Shown here: in pieces, positions 31,501-39,789 of the stretch
How positions within the stretch are numbered: position 1 is the first letter of the stretch
How the letters are laid out: each line of letters starts with the position of its first letter
Assembly (NCBI GenBank): GCA_963575745.1
Contig: CAUYUJ010022059.1
Coordinates: forward strand, 870,243-934,242
DNA: 64,000 nucleotides
Source of the DNA: Prorocentrum cordatum
Taxonomy: Eukaryota; Sar; Dinophyceae; Prorocentrales; Prorocentraceae
Reading direction: 5' to 3'
Notes under the pieces: generated by a model
The model's database searches: none
What the model was told of the DNA's origin: nothing
The model's input: only the letters and a program-made list of their open reading frames with translations
Translations under genes and position numbers: made by a program

Positions 31501-31917
31501 AGACGTCGTAGTAGCCGTCGAAGTCCCAGGGGGGCAGCGCGTGGGGCGGGGCCCCTGGTGCTGCTCAGGCCAGGCGCTCGCGGGGGCGCCCAGCGGCCCG
31601 GTGCCGCACGGACCAGCGGCGGCGGTGCTGTTCACGATCGGGTCCAAAATGGCGCTGTGATCGTATTTGTAGATGCTGTCATCGTAAAGGTAGAAGAGCG
31701 TCCCACGCTCCGCATGTCGCAGGAAAGCCTCTCCTCCGTGCTGGGGCGCACCGCCTGAAGACGGGTGTGCTCCAGCCAGCGAGGGGAGGGCCAGGCCGCA
31801 GGCAAGGCGCCACATGATGGCGAGGCCTGGCGGGCGGCGCGAGCGATGAGCCGAAAGCTGCGTGGCAGCACACGTCCTCAAATACCCCTGAATGCTCATG
31901 TACATTGCTACAATCAC
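28375..31917 (-). CDS. Retroelement polyprotein, part 1: secretory-like N terminus, membrane segments, ART-like motif
   Basis: 1180 codons. Met-35 starts WRLACGLALPSLAGA, a good signal-peptide shape. A Ser/Thr-rich region with many N-x-S/T sites and a conserved-looking globular part (about residues 240-390) follow. Hydrophobic segments occur near residues 650-670 (CLICLFVATYAIVVAMPY) and 745-765 (GGVVCGLLLVGAKLLAQ). A further Ala/Thr helix and an Arg/Pro-rich linker lead to a C-terminal part with TVFWHGTRGDL and GRTYVSVHPSLAAWYA, resembling the His and Tyr positions of ADP-ribosyltransferase folds. The last natural residues appear to be near 28460, after which the frame turns Pro/Ser/Arg-rich and the matching protein continues in the frame of 21809-28528. 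It lies 160 bp after the ORF1-like gene. The start could be Met-1 or Met-35. Confidence 0.7.
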   Translation of the reverse strand: MIVAMYMSIQGYLRTCAATQLSAHRSRRPPGLAIMWRLACGLALPSLAGAHPSSGGAPQHGGEAFLRHAERGTLFYLYDDSIYKYDHSAILDPIVNSTAAAGPCGTGPLGAPASAWPEQHQGPRPTRCPPGTSTATTTSTTSTSMSPTSTPSSTTTHPSQSTTDVAAAEMTPAFSGHASHRIQVQLRGLPSLNMTLAVDCRTAYPRWYPVLSLSSTVVQHILDRAAGKAQARSGGFSPAVVPRFSPTSPTTPLCARGEPEEDPAFWHLMNIRARLIPCAAAWAPGEDHQDVYWAWLEDCVPHVLATLHLSQYDHFFQEDSAEKNDALRHRTAFDMCEDIWHRAGPDRQRTNRNLTRIQGSHEYPTRYFGLLLEYQGARAQLVGPEAFAAPLPPYLSRAHALLPRGLPPPDQDALAYLADAILHHPPDLQPLVEAELAAAPMEPLNLPPPAGPLAKNATCDQPAADAEPLLLQHTAASDTSNISLDSFHVSDDSQNDSIHDTETQDLDGTTPPGDTAQRDRDSEPYTGRPLSHSSAPINSAQADPSAQLSDAEGATAADETSHSTPLPALTSPRSGGFSPAAALAGPGRLQTSGGRTPPRTLVCRANATDSNSSAVDHWQAGIDSDPIEDASPDASGSYEAPQSAAASRRCGCLICLFVATYAIVVAMPYKDQIDGYLPTPSRDPSYRQRRRREAAAPGPSVSTTPRRTTAHDAAPALWGILKWTSAKLRDIVSGGASAVGSGLWGALKWASGKLGAIATGGVVCGLLLVGAKLLAQGAVGHVGARICARALDSPTAQWCLRCCQPIRRPRDEATHTMPRTHPDDPESQHVHSLRHPLLQEHYAAAVAAAVAEVTTATTAAIVEVTAAVSRASSVTPRSTIPSPRDGPTSGAAYGNPPTHEDATAQATDAEASKTRERTLDSPWSIFRHADARGSSSDMDTQPPRRRARYASPARPQAPPGPGTPHPALRPPTRNLRSTIQRDPAVPVPPTSILTSLYQNGFALGNSGVTTEDIKDALRLYDHPRFTHDPTLQALAPWTDIMQRPPNRLTWVLEDSGGNSGETIFPYLTWDLREPTTDTPTVFWHGTRGDLAARLAFNGGHLLPGPRREAKGRTATNVGRTYVSVHPSLAAWYAVHPSLAAWYARLTRPAASKTTPSPGDPSRSGCARLPNRRAVRTGTTS
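30175..30201 (-). repeat. Conserved hairpin, copy 8
   Basis: Core GGCT 30183-30186, loop GA, AGCC 30189-30192, unpaired G 30193. Arms pair at seven of eight positions, with a C-A mismatch at the third. Confidence 0.75.
31194..31227 (-). repeat. Conserved hairpin, copy 9 (with a degraded neighbour)
   Basis: Core GGCT 31206-31209, loop GA, AGCC 31212-31215, unpaired G 31216. Arms pair over eleven bp, with a C-A mismatch at the third position and one bulged A (31199). A degraded relative, GGGCTGAAGCGG flanked by TCGTG and CACGA, lies just before it at about 31176-31199. Confidence 0.75.
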
Positions 31918-32076
31918 GCCCCCTGCAAGACTACGGGTGTCCCTACACCAGATAGCTTGCGCGTGCTGCTGCCAAAACAGACATGAGGTAACAAGAAAGA
32001 GATACGACGCGAAGAGGGGAGCGATGCCTCTGAAGGCGCTTCCTCGGAGGGCTGAGGCGGGCTCTCTGAGGCACCT

Positions 32077-33189
32077 TCAATAGGGTTCCTGGGTGGCCCG
32101 ACCCTTGTCCTTGCCTTTGTCGGCCCCTGGGGGCCCCGTCCCTGGGGTGGCCTGGCCTGGCTGGTCGGTCAAACTGCAGGCTGCCGCGGGCTCGGCGGCC
32201 GCTGCGGCTTCCTCCTTCTTAGTTTCCAGAGTGGCCGCTTGTGGCAGGTGGATGGTGCCTCCCGGGAGGTGCCCGAGGAGGGTCTGGATGTCGCCGCGCA
32301 GTGCAGCGGCGTCGGCGGTTGCCATCTGTTGCTGGGTGACGACGGTGGCAAGCCCCCGTTCCAGCCCTGAAACGTGCTCCGTGAGTGTGGCCTGGGAGGA
32401 GAGAACGCCCGCAAGCTGCACTTGCATGTTATCCACCGTGTTGGCTAGCAGCTCGTGCTGCTGTTCCATGTGCTGGATGCGGGTCGTGGCAGCATCGGGC
32501 GGTTTAGAGGCCGATGCGAAGCGCTCGCCGAAGGTGTTGAGTTCGTGGGGGGCCTCGCTGTATTCATCACCTGATGAGAGGATCTCGACGTCGACGACGT
32601 CACCTGGTACTTCGGCGGCTGTGGCAGCGTCGCCTTCGGTGTGGCCCCCACCTTCTGCCGCCGCCGTGCCAAGCCAGGGGTCGTGGCCACCTGGTCCTGG
32701 GGCGGCCGTCGGTTCAGCGGCTCCGTCCGTGCCGTGAGGGGGCGCAGAGGAGCTGCGGCCTGGGGCGCGGGGTGGCCTTGCGGGCGGCGTGGCGTCACGT
32801 TTCCCGCTGGAGGAGCGGTGGCGCTTGGCTAAAGGCTCCTCCTTGGGGGTCAGGAGCGGTGCGACGCCCTTGACTTTGGGCGTGGCAGTCATGAGGTCGT
32901 GGAGGTAGGGGCTCTGGGCCGCTTTGGTGAGGAGTGTGCCGGTGGCGGGGCTAAAGCCGCCACCACCGGCTGGCGGCGACACAGGCTCTGTGATGGTGGT
33001 AGGCGTGACGATGGTAACGTTGTCCCGCTTCGGCGCCACCTCAGCCAGCGGGGCCTCGGTGATGCTCCGCGGGATGGGGCACCCCGCGACCTGCACCGTA
33101 TAGGTGAGTGGGGGCCGATGAGCGCGCACTAAGGCAAACTGGGCCGCAGTGGCTGGGTCCCAGGCGGTGTGGTAGACCTCACAGTCCAT
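32077..33189 (-). CDS. ORF1-like protein of the giant retroelement, C-terminal part
   Basis: 370 codons. The N-terminal 60 residues are compact (DCEVYHTAWDPATAAQFAL). A Pro/Ala/Lys-rich middle contains KRHRSSSGKRD (nuclear-localisation-like). Residues about 235-310 form an amphipathic coiled coil (HMEQQHELLANTVDNMQVQL and onward). A Lys/Ala-rich tail precedes the stop at 32077. A coiled coil plus basic segments is the usual build of LINE ORF1 proteins, which bind element RNA and trimerise. No RRM was recognised. A TAA lies directly before the first Met at 33189, while the adjacent frame (33190-33619) runs smoothly into this point, so an indel near 33189 probably split one longer ORF1. The gene precedes the polyprotein by 160 bp. 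Confidence 0.65.
   Translation of the reverse strand: MDCEVYHTAWDPATAAQFALVRAHRPPLTYTVQVAGCPIPRSITEAPLAEVAPKRDNVTIVTPTTITEPVSPPAGGGGFSPATGTLLTKAAQSPYLHDLMTATPKVKGVAPLLTPKEEPLAKRHRSSSGKRDATPPARPPRAPGRSSSAPPHGTDGAAEPTAAPGPGGHDPWLGTAAAEGGGHTEGDAATAAEVPGDVVDVEILSSGDEYSEAPHELNTFGERFASASKPPDAATTRIQHMEQQHELLANTVDNMQVQLAGVLSSQATLTEHVSGLERGLATVVTQQQMATADAAALRGDIQTLLGHLPGGTIHLPQAATLETKKEEAAAAAEPAAACSLTDQPGQATPGTGPPGADKGKDKGRATQEPY
32938..32970 (-). repeat. Conserved hairpin, copy 10
   Basis: Core GGCT 32949-32952, loop AA, AGCC 32955-32958, unpaired G 32959. Eleven-position arms 32938-32948 and 32960-32970 pair everywhere except a C-A mismatch at the third position. This is the longest stem of the set and lies in the ORF1-like gene. 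Confidence 0.8.
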
Positions 33190-33619
33190 TTAACGGACGG
33201 GCCCGTGAGAGTCTTGGCGAGCTGGGTCAGCGTGGCGTGGCGCGCCGCAATGCCAGTGATGCGGTAGCGCGTCTTGGCGAGGGAAGCCTCGCAGCCGCGG
33301 ATGCTGACGGCCGCAGCCCTGGCGGCGTCTGACCCCCGTGGAACACGGATCCCCAGTAAGCCTGACTTGCCGTGCCTGACGACTCCCAGGGCCTTGAACT
33401 CCACCGACTTCTGGAACGCATCTGCCATCGTGATGGGCTGGTCCTCAGGGAACCACACGGTCTGATACTTGTCAGCGGTGGGCTCGTCTGCACCTACGTT
33501 GCTGAGGTCGTAGGTGGCACCGAGTTGCCCTGATCCCGCCAGGACCTTGTCGACCGCTTGGAGACTGACGCCGAAGGTGGCAGCCAGGGACCTCTTTCCG
33601 ACGCCCGATCCAAACCTGC
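33190..33619 (-). pseudogene. ORF1-like protein, middle part in another frame
   Basis: About 140 codons of balanced composition read through here without a start of their own: LQAVDKVLAGSGQLGATYD, a VWFPEDQPITMADAFQKS segment, and GKSGLLGIRVPRG. They join logically to 33620-34051 upstream and 32077-33189 downstream, each time with a frame change. It is best seen as the middle of one ORF1-type protein broken by two small indels or by sequencing errors. Function beyond an ORF1 role cannot be told. Confidence 0.5.
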
Positions 33620-34051
33620 CTAGTGGAAGAGGGCCTTGAAGGTGTCCTGGAGCTGGCTATCGAGCTCCTGGCGGCGAGCGTCTTTCTTGGACTCCTTGTG
33701 CTTTTGGCGCGCCTTGTCCTGTGGAGCCGAGTCACCTCGAAAAGGGCCCTTGGCGCGTGGACCACCGTTCACGGGGGCACCTCCCGAGAACTGGTCCTCG
33801 AAGGCCTGGTGCATGGAGGGGACTGCGGCAATGGCCTCGGTCTCGTGTATGGTCGCCCGAATCCAGCAGACGTGGTCGGCAGGGTCGATGGTGGCGACGG
33901 CTGCCTTTTCCGTGCAGGCGACCTCCTTGGTGCCCAGCTGGTACACGATCACGGGGACGTGCGTGTGGACCACTTTGGGCGCCTTGGGGTGGCGCTTCAG
34001 GACGGGGACGGCGAGCTCGGTACCGACGTAGTTGTCGTTTTTCGGGCCCAA
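33620..34051 (-). CDS. ORF1-like protein, N-terminal visible part
   Basis: 143 codons up to a stop at 33620. It begins next to the assembly gap, so the true start may lie inside the gap. The sequence has a beta-rich first half (VHTHVPVIVYQLGTKEVACT) and a Lys/Arg/Gln-rich helical end (KARQKHKESKKDARRQEL). It resembles no family I can name with confidence. Its position and strand make it the first cistron of the retroelement. Confidence 0.5.
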   Translation of the reverse strand: MGPKNDNYVGTELAVPVLKRHPKAPKVVHTHVPVIVYQLGTKEVACTEKAAVATIDPADHVCWIRATIHETEAIAAVPSMHQAFEDQFSGGAPVNGGPRAKGPFRGDSAPQDKARQKHKESKKDARRQELDSQLQDTFKALFH

Positions 34052-34061
34052 GACAGCAATC

Positions 34062-34161
34062 NNNNNNNNNNNNNNNNNNNNNNNNNNNNNNNNNNNNNNN
34101 NNNNNNNNNNNNNNNNNNNNNNNNNNNNNNNNNNNNNNNNNNNNNNNNNNNNNNNNNNNNN
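34062..34161. other. Assembly gap (100 Ns)
   Basis: Exactly 100 unknown bases, a conventional placeholder length. It truncates the 5' end of the giant retroelement, so nothing can be said about its promoter or target-site duplication. Confidence 1.
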
Positions 34162-34212
34162 CGTGACGTGGTTTGTTGATTCGTCATGGTTCGCCATGTG
34201 CGTTCTGGTCCG

Positions 34213-34680
34213 CTATGTTTCGTTCCGCTTCGTCGCGCCGCTGCAGTTGCAAAGTCGCGCGCCGCCGATGGCCGTCTGGATGCGGCTCTTGAAACCCATG
34301 GCGTATTTCAAAACAACACTAAATACCGCCGATGACGGATGCACAGGAGACGTTGCCCCCATCATCTGGCCGACGAAATCTTCGTCTGAAAAACAATGGC
34401 TGAATCTCGGGTAAATGCGATCTGCCAGAGCGTCGATCAGAACGCGTTGGAACGGGTAGAACTTCGGCGCAATATTTCCACACGCGTGGATCCGATATGT
34501 TTGACAAGCGCCTGAGCTCAGCGCACGAATGCAGGGGCATGCGGTCGCGCTCATGCAGGAGGGCACGCGCGAAAAAACTTGCGACGTCAGGCTCGCGAGC
34601 CAACGCGCTGCATGGGGGGGGGGGGGGGGGGGCAGCTTTGCAAAATTAAGATGAGGATTTCTAAATGTGCTCCCGTGCAT
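34213..34680 (-). CDS. Hypothetical protein, possible exon
   Basis: A minus-strand frame of 155 codons. From about residue 50 its composition is balanced (YRIHACGNIAPKFYPFQRVL, then IYPRFSHCFSDEDFVGQMMG). The first part runs through a G-homopolymer at 34616-34632 and is Pro-rich, so a real exon would start after it. The local GC is lower than in the retroelement on the other side of the gap. No domain recognised. Intergenic alternatives are possible. Confidence 0.3.
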   Translation of the reverse strand: MHGSTFRNPHLNFAKLPPPPPPHAARWLASLTSQVFSRVPSCMSATACPCIRALSSGACQTYRIHACGNIAPKFYPFQRVLIDALADRIYPRFSHCFSDEDFVGQMMGATSPVHPSSAVFSVVLKYAMGFKSRIQTAIGGARLCNCSGATKRNET

Positions 34681-35427
34681 ATTTAGAATTCACCTGCGAA
34701 ACGTTGCGAAGGTGCGTGATGGCGATTGATCCTCGTTGAGCCGGCATTTAATTTATTAAACCTCAGATGGAGATCGCATAACGTCGTCCCTACTTGGGGA
34801 GTCTATAGGGGCGTCAGCCTCGGCTTCGCAAGGTGCAGGTCGACCCGATGAGTTGCAAGAGATCTGACTACGTTAACTATTGGCAGTTGCGCTATTCCTA
34901 GATTTGCACAATGCGTGGTGTCTGTCTTGCAGAGGCCCCTCGCCCGCCCCGGCAGCGACGTCAGCGCAGACGCCCGATGATCGCCGGAATCCCAGAGGTG
35001 CCCCTAGGGGAGAGAGGACGCGCGCCAGCCAGCGTGCTCGGGAAAATCGCAATAGGACATGCCGTCCACCGCTTTCCAAGCCCAGTGGCGGTGGCAAATG
35101 AAGTTGCGCCTGAGTGCCTGGGGACAAGACGAAAAACGCGACTGCATCCCGCTCCTCTCCGCCCGCTCCTCCCCCTCTCCCGCTCCCGTCCTTCTTCTTT
35201 GTCATCCCCTCCTCCTCCGATGCTCTTCCTCCTATTCCTCCTCTTTGTTATGCTCCCCTCTCCGTTCGTCCGCCGCCTGCCGGTGCTTCCCCTCGCCCCT
35301 CTGCGCGCCCCCCCGCGCTCTCTCCTTGTGGTGATCCGACCCCATGGGCCTCCAACCGGAGGTCTCCGCATGCCGCCCCCATTCGCCGCTATGCTCTGCG
35401 AGAAGCACGTAGCGGCCGCCTGCGATG
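34681..35427. other. No confident gene; pyrimidine-rich stretch
   Basis: 34700-34900 is unique-looking and non-coding. 35155-35330 is CT-rich. Frames through the latter are Arg/Pro/Ser-rich and unconvincing. Confidence 0.4.
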
Positions 35428-36264
35428 TCAGCGCCGACCAGATTGGCCCTCGCGGCCCATCTGGATGATCCGTGTCGGGGTACTTCCCTCGAACCACCCA
35501 TCCGAAACAAGCGCGGCGTGCACTTGCTCGGCGGAAGCGCGCGAAATCGCGAGGTCGCCGGGGGCAACTGCGCGCGAGAACGCCTTCCGCAAAATTTCAG
35601 CTGGGCTCGTGAGCGACCCCCGAGACATCGATCATCTTCTGCCTCGTTGAATGCGCTGCCCTGTGTCGCCGTGAAAACCAAAGGGGGCCGCTCTGTTTTT
35701 CGGGGCGCCATGCTCGGCGAACCCAAGGTGCGCGGCGGCCCAAGGGAATGGCGCCATATGACCCCAGAACGCCCCCAGACCAGCGTCGCCAAATGGCCCG
35801 ATAATACACTTGCTGAGTAGGTCGGGCCCGCTGTAGTAGATCGCCCCGAGCATCTCGCGCGGATAAATGACTGCGCGTTTCTTGTCGATCGCCCCGTTGT
35901 TCAGACAATTCCGATATGAAACGTCAGCGCGCGCGAGGTCGAGCTGTAGCGCGAAAGTCTAAGACCATCTGAGGAGGTCTCGTTGCGTGCCATGAACTTT
36001 CGAAGTCTCTCCGCCATGCGATGCCCAGTCATTAATGAGACCGTTCGTCCTACCGTGCACGGATGCGACATCTCGGGCAGTCATTGCCGCCTCGCTGGTA
36101 GGCCAATCACCCCGCGAGACTCTATCAAAACCGCGGGCCGACTGCGCGTTGCGGCCATGCTCAGATCGCTTCCTGGGGTGGCAACAAGAAACGTAGAACG
36201 CCCATCTTCGCGCGTCGCACCGCTGCGCGGCCCGGGCCATGGAGCGACGCGCGCGTCTTGCCAC
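35428..36264 (-). pseudogene. Decayed coding remnant, unidentified
   Basis: Three minus-strand frames in succession look protein-like over short distances. 36150-35965 has DWPTSEAAMTARDVASVHG and NDWASHGGETSKVHG. 35853-35665 has MLGAIYYSGPDLLSKCIIG followed by aromatic- and Gly-rich sequence. 35628-35435 has EILRKAFSRAVAPGDLAIS and QVHAALVSDGWFEG. Together they suggest one protein of 200-250 residues broken by frame changes or introns. I do not recognise the family. Confidence 0.3.
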
Positions 36265-36689
36265 CCCGGGGGGAATTCTTAATTGGCCGTCGAGATGCGT
36301 GCCCCTCGCCTGCGTTTGGGCCCGCGGCCCAGGCGGCCGCCGTCGCCTGTCGGCCCGTGCCCTGGCGCGAAAGACTAGACATCTCGAGCAAGAAGCTCCG
36401 CGCGCGGCAGCCGACCAGCCTCGGATTTGATCGGCGGTTCCCGGGCGCCTCGAGCAAGGCTGCGCGCGTCGAAACCCAATTGCAACGGACCTCGATTTCC
36501 CCCCCGGCGGCCCCGGCGCCAGAGACGCGCCGCAACCGCCCTAGCGCGCCGCGCGCTCGCAGCGCGGGGGCCCGGGCGTTGCGCCTGGGCTCAACCGAAA
36601 TTTATGTCGCACATCGCCCCTCCCCACCCCCCTTTGCTCGGACAACCAGACTGCGCGTGGCGCTCGCGAGCCCGCGTCGCCGCGCACAT

Positions 36690-36975
36690 CCCACCCCCCC
36701 CCCCCCCTCCTCATCGCCCCCCTCCTGCTCCTCCTCGTCTTCGTTCGTCTCTCGACGCTCTCCTCCATTGTATGCTCGCCTCCCTCGCTCTCCTCCGCCC
36801 CCCCTTACTCTCTCCTCCGCCCCGCCCCCCTCCCCTCTCCTTCTCCCCCCCCTCCTCGTCCTCGCCCCCCTCCTCTTCCTCCTCCCCCCCCCCCCCCCCC
36901 CCCGCGCAATTACTCAATCTGATTGCTACTCTCTCCTTCCCCTGATGACGCGCTGGAAGCGCCCCCCCCCCCCCC
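36690..36975. repeat. C-rich/pyrimidine tract
   Basis: Long runs of C and CCT triplets, including homopolymers at 36689-36702, 36889-36903 and 36962-36979. 36265-36689 before it holds only Ala/Arg/Pro-rich frames without recognisable features. Confidence 0.8.
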
Positions 36976-37060
36976 CCCCGCGCCCTGCTTTCTTGCGCGC
37001 AGGGTTCCCAAGAGTTGGGTTTTCGCCTGCGCTTTTCTGTTATAGCAAAAATAGAAAAAT

Positions 37061-37262
37061 CGTGCTCTCGCTGGGGCGCTGGCGTCATTTTCGGGCCCCG
37101 CTCGTTCCGAATCGTGCTCCCGCTGCAGCGCTGGCCTCATTTCCGTGCTTCCGCTCGTTCCGAATCGTGCCCCCGCTGCAGCGCTGGCCTCATTTCCGCG
37201 CTTCCGTTCGTTTCGACTCCTGCTCCCGCTGCAGCGCTGGCGCCATTTCCCGGGCCATGCCA
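37061..37262. repeat. 53-bp tandem repeat, four copies
   Basis: Units start at about 37061, 37114, 37167 and 37220 with GTGCTCCCGCTGCAGCGCTGG and end in CATTTCCG..CTTCCGTTCG or variants. It is non-coding in appearance. Confidence 0.9.
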
Positions 37263-38110
37263 CGGCATGCGCTGCAATACTAGGTTGATACTGCCCTTTG
37301 CGGTGCTCTTCTACGCCGTGCCATGCCGTGCTCTACGATGCATCGCGTGCCCATCATTGCCCTGCTCGACATCCGACTGAGCGAGTACAGAGGGGATCTG
37401 CGCCGTGGTAAGGGGTGGGATGGGGGGGGTAGGATGTCAGATATGACGCGAGCGCACCTAGCCCCCCCCCCCCCCTCCTTCCTCCTTTCCTTCTCATCCT
37501 TCTCCTCCTCCTTCCCGCCCTCGAATCCCAGCGCGGGCGCTCGCGGCCGCGGTCTCCGCCGCTGCCGCTTCGGCCGGCGCCGCCGCCGCCTCGGTCGTCG
37601 CCGCGGCCTGCTGCGCCGCGGCCGCCGCCGCCGCTGCGGGGGGGCGCCTGCGCCCCCAGGGGTGCGGTTCGAGGGTGCGGTCCCGAGGATGCGGCCCCGT
37701 GGATGCCGCGACGCCCGCCCGGGGCTGCGCCCTTGGGGCCGCGCCCGCGAACCGCCCCCCGCGGGGGGCGGCGGCGTGGTTTCACCGGGGGCCTCCGCGG
37801 CCGGCTGCGAAGCAGCCGCCGCCTCGGCCTCCTCGGGGGGCGCCGCCTCCGTCTCGACGCCCGCGGGCGCGGCCGGGAGCTTTCCGGGGCGAATGGGGAA
37901 GCCGCGTCGGGGCGCTACGGGTGGTCCGCGGGATGTGGAGCCCGCGGGGCGCAGCTCGAAAACTTGCCAGGGTGACGTTCGGACACTGCGTCTTAAGAGC
38001 CGCCCAGCCATGGCGACGATGATGAGGTATGGTACGTTATCGTGTTTTTATGGGCGTGCATGGTGTGTTATGGTGTTTTATGGTTTGATATGCCTCTTGT
38101 GTTATCCTAT
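37263..38110. other. GC-rich low-complexity region, no supported gene
   Basis: 37530-37900 is rich in GCC/CGG triplets. The minus-strand frame 38011-37280 is Arg/Pro/Ala-rich and the plus-strand frames mirror it. 38010-38110 has repeated ATGGT/TTATGGT words. Nothing here can be called a gene with confidence. Confidence 0.4.
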
Positions 38111-38339
38111 CAAGTCTTCTTCTTCGCTCCGCGCGCGCCGTCAGCCGCGGCGACGTCGCCGGCGGCTGCCCCCGGGAGAGCGCAGCGGCGGAGAAGGGGG
38201 GGCCGACGGCAGCAGGGGAAACGTGGAAGATGCCGGGGGGGGGGGGGGATGGACCTAGAGGAGAAGGGCGAGGGGGATGAGGCCTCGGCGTTCGCCGTCA
38301 CCTTGGCGACCATGGCAAAGGCATTGGTGGGGGCGCCCT

Positions 38340-38550
38340 TGCCCCCGGGGCAGCTGACTAACGCGCGGTGGGGGCTCAAGTTCAGCCGTTGAAACGCATC
38401 TAAGTTTTTCTCAATCGCTGAAACAAATTCCGCAGCCCAGGTGAACTGCGGGGTGGCGAGCTTCGTCTTGACGTCGGTGAGAGCACTCACCGGGGGCGTC
38501 GAGGACGCGGGGGGGCGGGGGCCGGGGTCGAACGTCCTGCGCCCTGGCGG
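38340..38550 (-). CDS. Exon-like fragment, gene of unknown function (downstream part)
   Basis: About 70 minus-strand codons of balanced composition (VSALTDVKTKLATPQFTWAA, then EFVSAIEKNLDAFQRLN and NAFAMVAKVTANAEA) sit between Pro-rich low-complexity flanks. Its strand and position fit a later exon of the gene suggested by the fragments at 38990-40640. Helical, no motif recognised. Confidence 0.35.
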
Positions 38551-38989
38551 CAGCGTCGAATCCCATGGGGGGGCGCGGGGGGGGGGGGGGTCGGCAGTGG
38601 CGACGGAGGGGGAAGGGCGGGGTCGAGGGCCCCGCCCCCGTGTGGCCACGCCCCCCCTTCCAGCTCCAGACGGCTCCGACCCCGGCCCTCGTGGCGATCC
38701 CGGCCCCCAGCTCGAAGCATCGACGTGGTGGGGTAGCCGCGCGAGGTTGCAGAATAATGACTTCCGACCCCGTCACCCGTGAACTTGCGTGTGCTACCCA
38801 AGACTGCGCATGTAGTTGGGCCGTCGTCGGCGGCCTCTTGCTTATGGGGTCTTTCGTCTGTTTGTCACTCTTGCCGCTGTCCTTCCCGCCCCGTTGATCC
38901 CTGGTGCTCGGGCCCCGGTCGGGCGCCGAGAAAAACCGCGCGAAGGAAACGGGCGGGTCAGGGGGGCGGGCGAGGAAGACGGGGGAAGA

Positions 38990-39330
38990 GGCCATGGGGG
39001 GTGGAGGAAAATCGGAAGGACAAAGGGGGGCGCCGCGCAAGTTGACGTCTCTGGAGATTTACATCCGCCAGGCTCCGCCAGCTCCCGCCAGCGATGGAAA
39101 GTCAATGCGTCGACATATCGAATGCTGATTTTCTCATGGGCACCAAATGCAGCCTCCGCGTTTCTGGAGATGTCCAGGGCAACGTGGCCCCTGAGCTCGC
39201 CGCGCCAACGCAGGGTGCGGGCCCGCGTCTTGACGATCCCGATGGTCTCTGTGGACGTCTTGTAGCACTTGTGCTGACCCAGATCGCGGTTATCTGGGTT
39301 GTCTGGGCGTGGCCTGTGCATTTTGGTGTC
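38990..39330 (-). CDS. Exon-like fragment, gene of unknown function (third part)
   Basis: The minus-strand frame reads RPDNPDNRDLGQHKCYKTST, a TIGIVKTRARTLRWRGELRGH segment split by a basic stretch, and HEKISIRYVDALTFHRWREL. This is ordinary protein-like composition. A CACAG just upstream (39316-39320) could be its splice acceptor. It follows the 39445-39675 fragment on the same strand at intron-like distance. Family not identified with confidence. Confidence 0.4.
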
Positions 39331-39444
39331 TTCGATGGGGCGGACAACGAGTCAACTGTACAATTCGAGCGAATGTGCGCAAATCACAACATTGTATGTT
39401 ATGATATGGAATGCTTGTTTTGGGTTTGTTATGGCGCGCTACGG

Positions 39445-39675
39445 CTGACAGGTTATTTCGACAGGGTCCTGTTTCTTGCCGCCGATGAGATCGTCGACGA
39501 TCGAGGTCTTGTCGTGGTAATGCGTCATGAGGTCGTCGCGCGTCATCCATGCCCACGCCGTGTTCTCGCTGCCCCTATCCTCCATGGCGTAGGTCCCAAT
39601 GGCTGCCACCTTGCCAGCGTCGCCCCCGCGCGCGATGTAGAGCCCGAGCGCGCGACGCGTAGCAGTCCGGTTCTC
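39445..39675 (-). CDS. Exon-like fragment, gene of unknown function (second part)
   Basis: About 75 open codons on the minus strand read LGLYIARGGDAGKVAAIGTY, then AWAWMTRDDLMTHYHDK and SIVDDLIGGKKQDPVEI. Immediately upstream is CTCCTAACCCGAG, which has both a branch-point-like CTAAC and an AG acceptor. A GT lies just before the stop that ends the frame (near 39449), compatible with a donor. The fragment begins mid-protein without a start Met, so it is an exon or a broken piece. Confidence 0.4.
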
Positions 39676-39789
39676 GGGTTAGGAGAGGGGGTGGTAGGAG
39701 GGCGGGAATGGGGGTGGTGGAGAAGGAGGGGGGAGATGATTTTCGTCCGGCACAACAGCTCCACATTTGATCACCTCGATAAGTTCTGC

